Assembly (NCBI GenBank): GCA_031278675.1 | Contig: JAITJY010000266.1 | Coordinates: 1-13,633 of the forward strand | Length of the DNA stretch: 13,633 nt | Origin: Bifidobacteriaceae bacterium | Lineage (GTDB): Bacteria; Actinomycetota; Actinomycetes; Actinomycetales; WQXJ01 | Direction: 5' to 3' | Made by a program: the position numbers and the translations under genes | Notes under the pieces: generated by a model | The model's input: only the letters and a program-made list of their open reading frames with translations | What the model was told of the DNA's origin: nothing | Databases searched by the model: none | Shown: positions 12,498-13,633 of the stretch, one piece after another | Layout: each line of letters begins with the position of its first letter | Position numbering within the stretch: position 1 is the first letter of the stretch

Positions 12498-13633
12498 CTA
12501 GGACCCGTTGAGGGCGGCGTTGAGGCGGCGGGTTTCGTCGCGGACTAAACGGTCGGCATCGGCGGAGGCAAAATGATTGACATACGGGACCACGGGGCCC
12601 ACCACCGAATACAACCGGGCGCTCGCCAAGCCGAGGCGGCGCTCCAGCGGGCCCTGACGCAGTTCGATGGACTGGAGCCGGGCGTGCAACACCAGGACAG
12701 CTCGGCGCCGCCACGCGCCAGACCGGATGAGCAGCGCGTCGCTTGTCACCGTGACGGCGTTGCGGCGCCACGTGACCGGGTCTAACCAGCGAGAACGTTG
12801 TGGCGCGCCCACAAATCCCGGGGTTGGACCGGTCTTCGTCATGGCCGCCGTGACACCCTCCCAAACCCCTGGTTGGGCCATGGCCGGAGCCACCGCCCAA
12901 AGCGCCCGGCGAACAGTTTCCACATCACCGACCGGCAGCAACAGCGTGAAAACCCCCATGGCATCATTGTCATAACCAACGACGTTCATCCGCATCCGCC
13001 ACCAGCCCGCCGGCCGCCACATCAGCGGCTGACTGATCTCAAGCGCCAGAATCCCTCCGGGCGGAATGGTCTGCGCGACCCGCGTGGTCAGCCCGTGGCT
13101 CAGCGTCAGCCCACGCGCAGTCTGTTTCGCCGTGAACGAGAAATCGCTGATCAGCCTCCCCCACAACAGTGACGCCAGCCCGAAGGCCACAGGCAGGCCC
13201 AGCGGCGCCAAGACCTCGGCGCGCCCCGATGCAGTCGCCGCCACGACCACCACAACCGCCATCACCAGGCCTGGAACGAAAGACAGCACAATCGAACCGA
13301 TCACGCGGCCCGTCCGGACCGCAAACAGTTCCGGGGCATCTTGCTCCGGGTCGCCCAAGGCCTCCCCGATCGCGGTCTCGACAGATTTCGGGGCGGCGAA
13401 GGCGGCGCCCAGCATCCGTTCGCCTGCTCGAGCCGTCGCGGCCGCATGAGCCGACTCGCCCGCCCCAGCCACGCCCGCCCGAGCCGTCACGGCCGCCTCA
13501 GCGCCGCCCGGCACCGGTTCGCCCACCTGAGCCGACTCGCACGCATGAGCCGACTCGCACGCTCCAGCTACGCCCGCCCGGGTCGTCGCGGCCGCGTCAG
13601 CCGCGCCCGGCACCGGTTCGCCCACCCGAGTCG
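12498..13633 (-). CDS. Membrane PH-domain (YdbT-like, bPH_2) protein, 5' end outside the window
   Basis: The visible product has about 378 residues. Numbering from the GTG at 13625: residues 1-70 are Ala/Gly/Glu-rich repeats; two hydrophobic segments lie near 107-131 and 140-158; a first PH-like module covers about 163-235; a second covers about 283-370 and ends with RLQSIELRQGPLERRLGLASARL then VNHFASADADRLVRDE, typical of bPH_2/DUF304 proteins. The GTG at 13625 is probably not the start: it falls inside a repeat unit where VGEPVPG recurs, and the frame stays open to the edge. YdbT-type proteins usually have another PH module before the membrane segments, so the repeats may be an internal linker. 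Function unknown; membrane-associated. Confidence 0.8.
   Translation of the reverse strand, partial: TRVGEPVPGAADAAATTRAGVAGACESAHACESAQVGEPVPGGAEAAVTARAGVAGAGESAHAAATARAGERMLGAAFAAPKSVETAIGEALGDPEQDAPELFAVRTGRVIGSIVLSFVPGLVMAVVVVVAATASGRAEVLAPLGLPVAFGLASLLWGRLISDFSFTAKQTARGLTLSHGLTTRVAQTIPPGGILALEISQPLMWRPAGWWRMRMNVVGYDNDAMGVFTLLLPVGDVETVRRALWAVAPAMAQPGVWEGVTAAMTKTGPTPGFVGAPQRSRWLDPVTWRRNAVTVTSDALLIRSGAWRRRAVLVLHARLQSIELRQGPLERRLGLASARLYSVVGPVVPYVNHFASADADRLVRDETRRLNAALNGS
13450..13633 (-). repeat. 81-bp coding repeats in the PH-domain protein, running off the edge
   Basis: Units start at 13450 and 13549 (81 bp, 27 codons each), with an 18-bp partial unit at 13531-13548 and the start of another at about 13630. 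Each opens GCCGACTCGC and ends with GGCACCGGTTCGCCCACC plus a few bases. In protein they read GEPVPG, then AA-x-T-x-RAGVAGA, then ESAHA. The frame is preserved in every unit. Confidence 0.85.

Overview
This window looks like a GC-rich Actinomycetota chromosome, probably near the Micrococcales/Actinomycetales/Bifidobacteriales side. The bS18 protein lacks cysteines and ends YSSSGR, the SSB ends DDPPF, GTG starts are frequent, and purC-purS-purQ has an actinobacterial look. The glycyl radical enzyme implies an anaerobic or facultative lifestyle. This placement rests on remembered family features, not on a search.

Layout, left to right. (1) 1-310 has no convincing gene; it holds an AT-rich 21-bp direct repeat and a long hairpin downstream of the first operon. 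(2) A minus-strand block (5176 to 311) encodes a secreted lipoprotein with a beta-propeller look, a glycyl radical enzyme (GRE) with a GCVE active-site motif, and its radical SAM activase. GRE and activase are 4 bp apart. The activase carries a repeat-rich N-terminal extension and lacks the ferredoxin-like insert normally seen in activases of GCVE-type GREs. (3) Purine biosynthesis: purD on plus, convergent with minus-strand purC-purS-purQ (purS/purQ overlap by 4 bp). purL is not adjacent. (4) A Pro/Gln/Tyr-rich small membrane protein (minus). (5) The conserved rpsF-ssb-rpsR-rplI operon (minus), with a 5' leader hairpin before rpsF and, between ssb and rpsR, three segments able to form mutually exclusive hairpins. 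(6) A membrane PH-domain (YdbT-like) protein running off the right edge, with 81-bp coding repeats.

The most distinctive theme is repeat expansion. Nearly every larger gap holds a different family of short tandem or mosaic repeats: 30 bp x5 between purD and purQ; a mosaic of three module types, all opening CCATCCCGCA, upstream of purC; copies of a purD coding segment upstream of purD; and a duplicated lipoprotein 3' end. Several proteins carry in-frame repeats in disordered parts (activase N-terminus, SSB linker, PH protein, membrane-protein N-terminus). GC content is patchy: parts of the GRE gene and the lipoprotein gene are about 45-55% GC in hand-counted lines, against about 67-70% in purD and ssb, which hints at transfer of the GRE/lipoprotein region.

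No tRNA, rRNA, transposase or CRISPR array was found.
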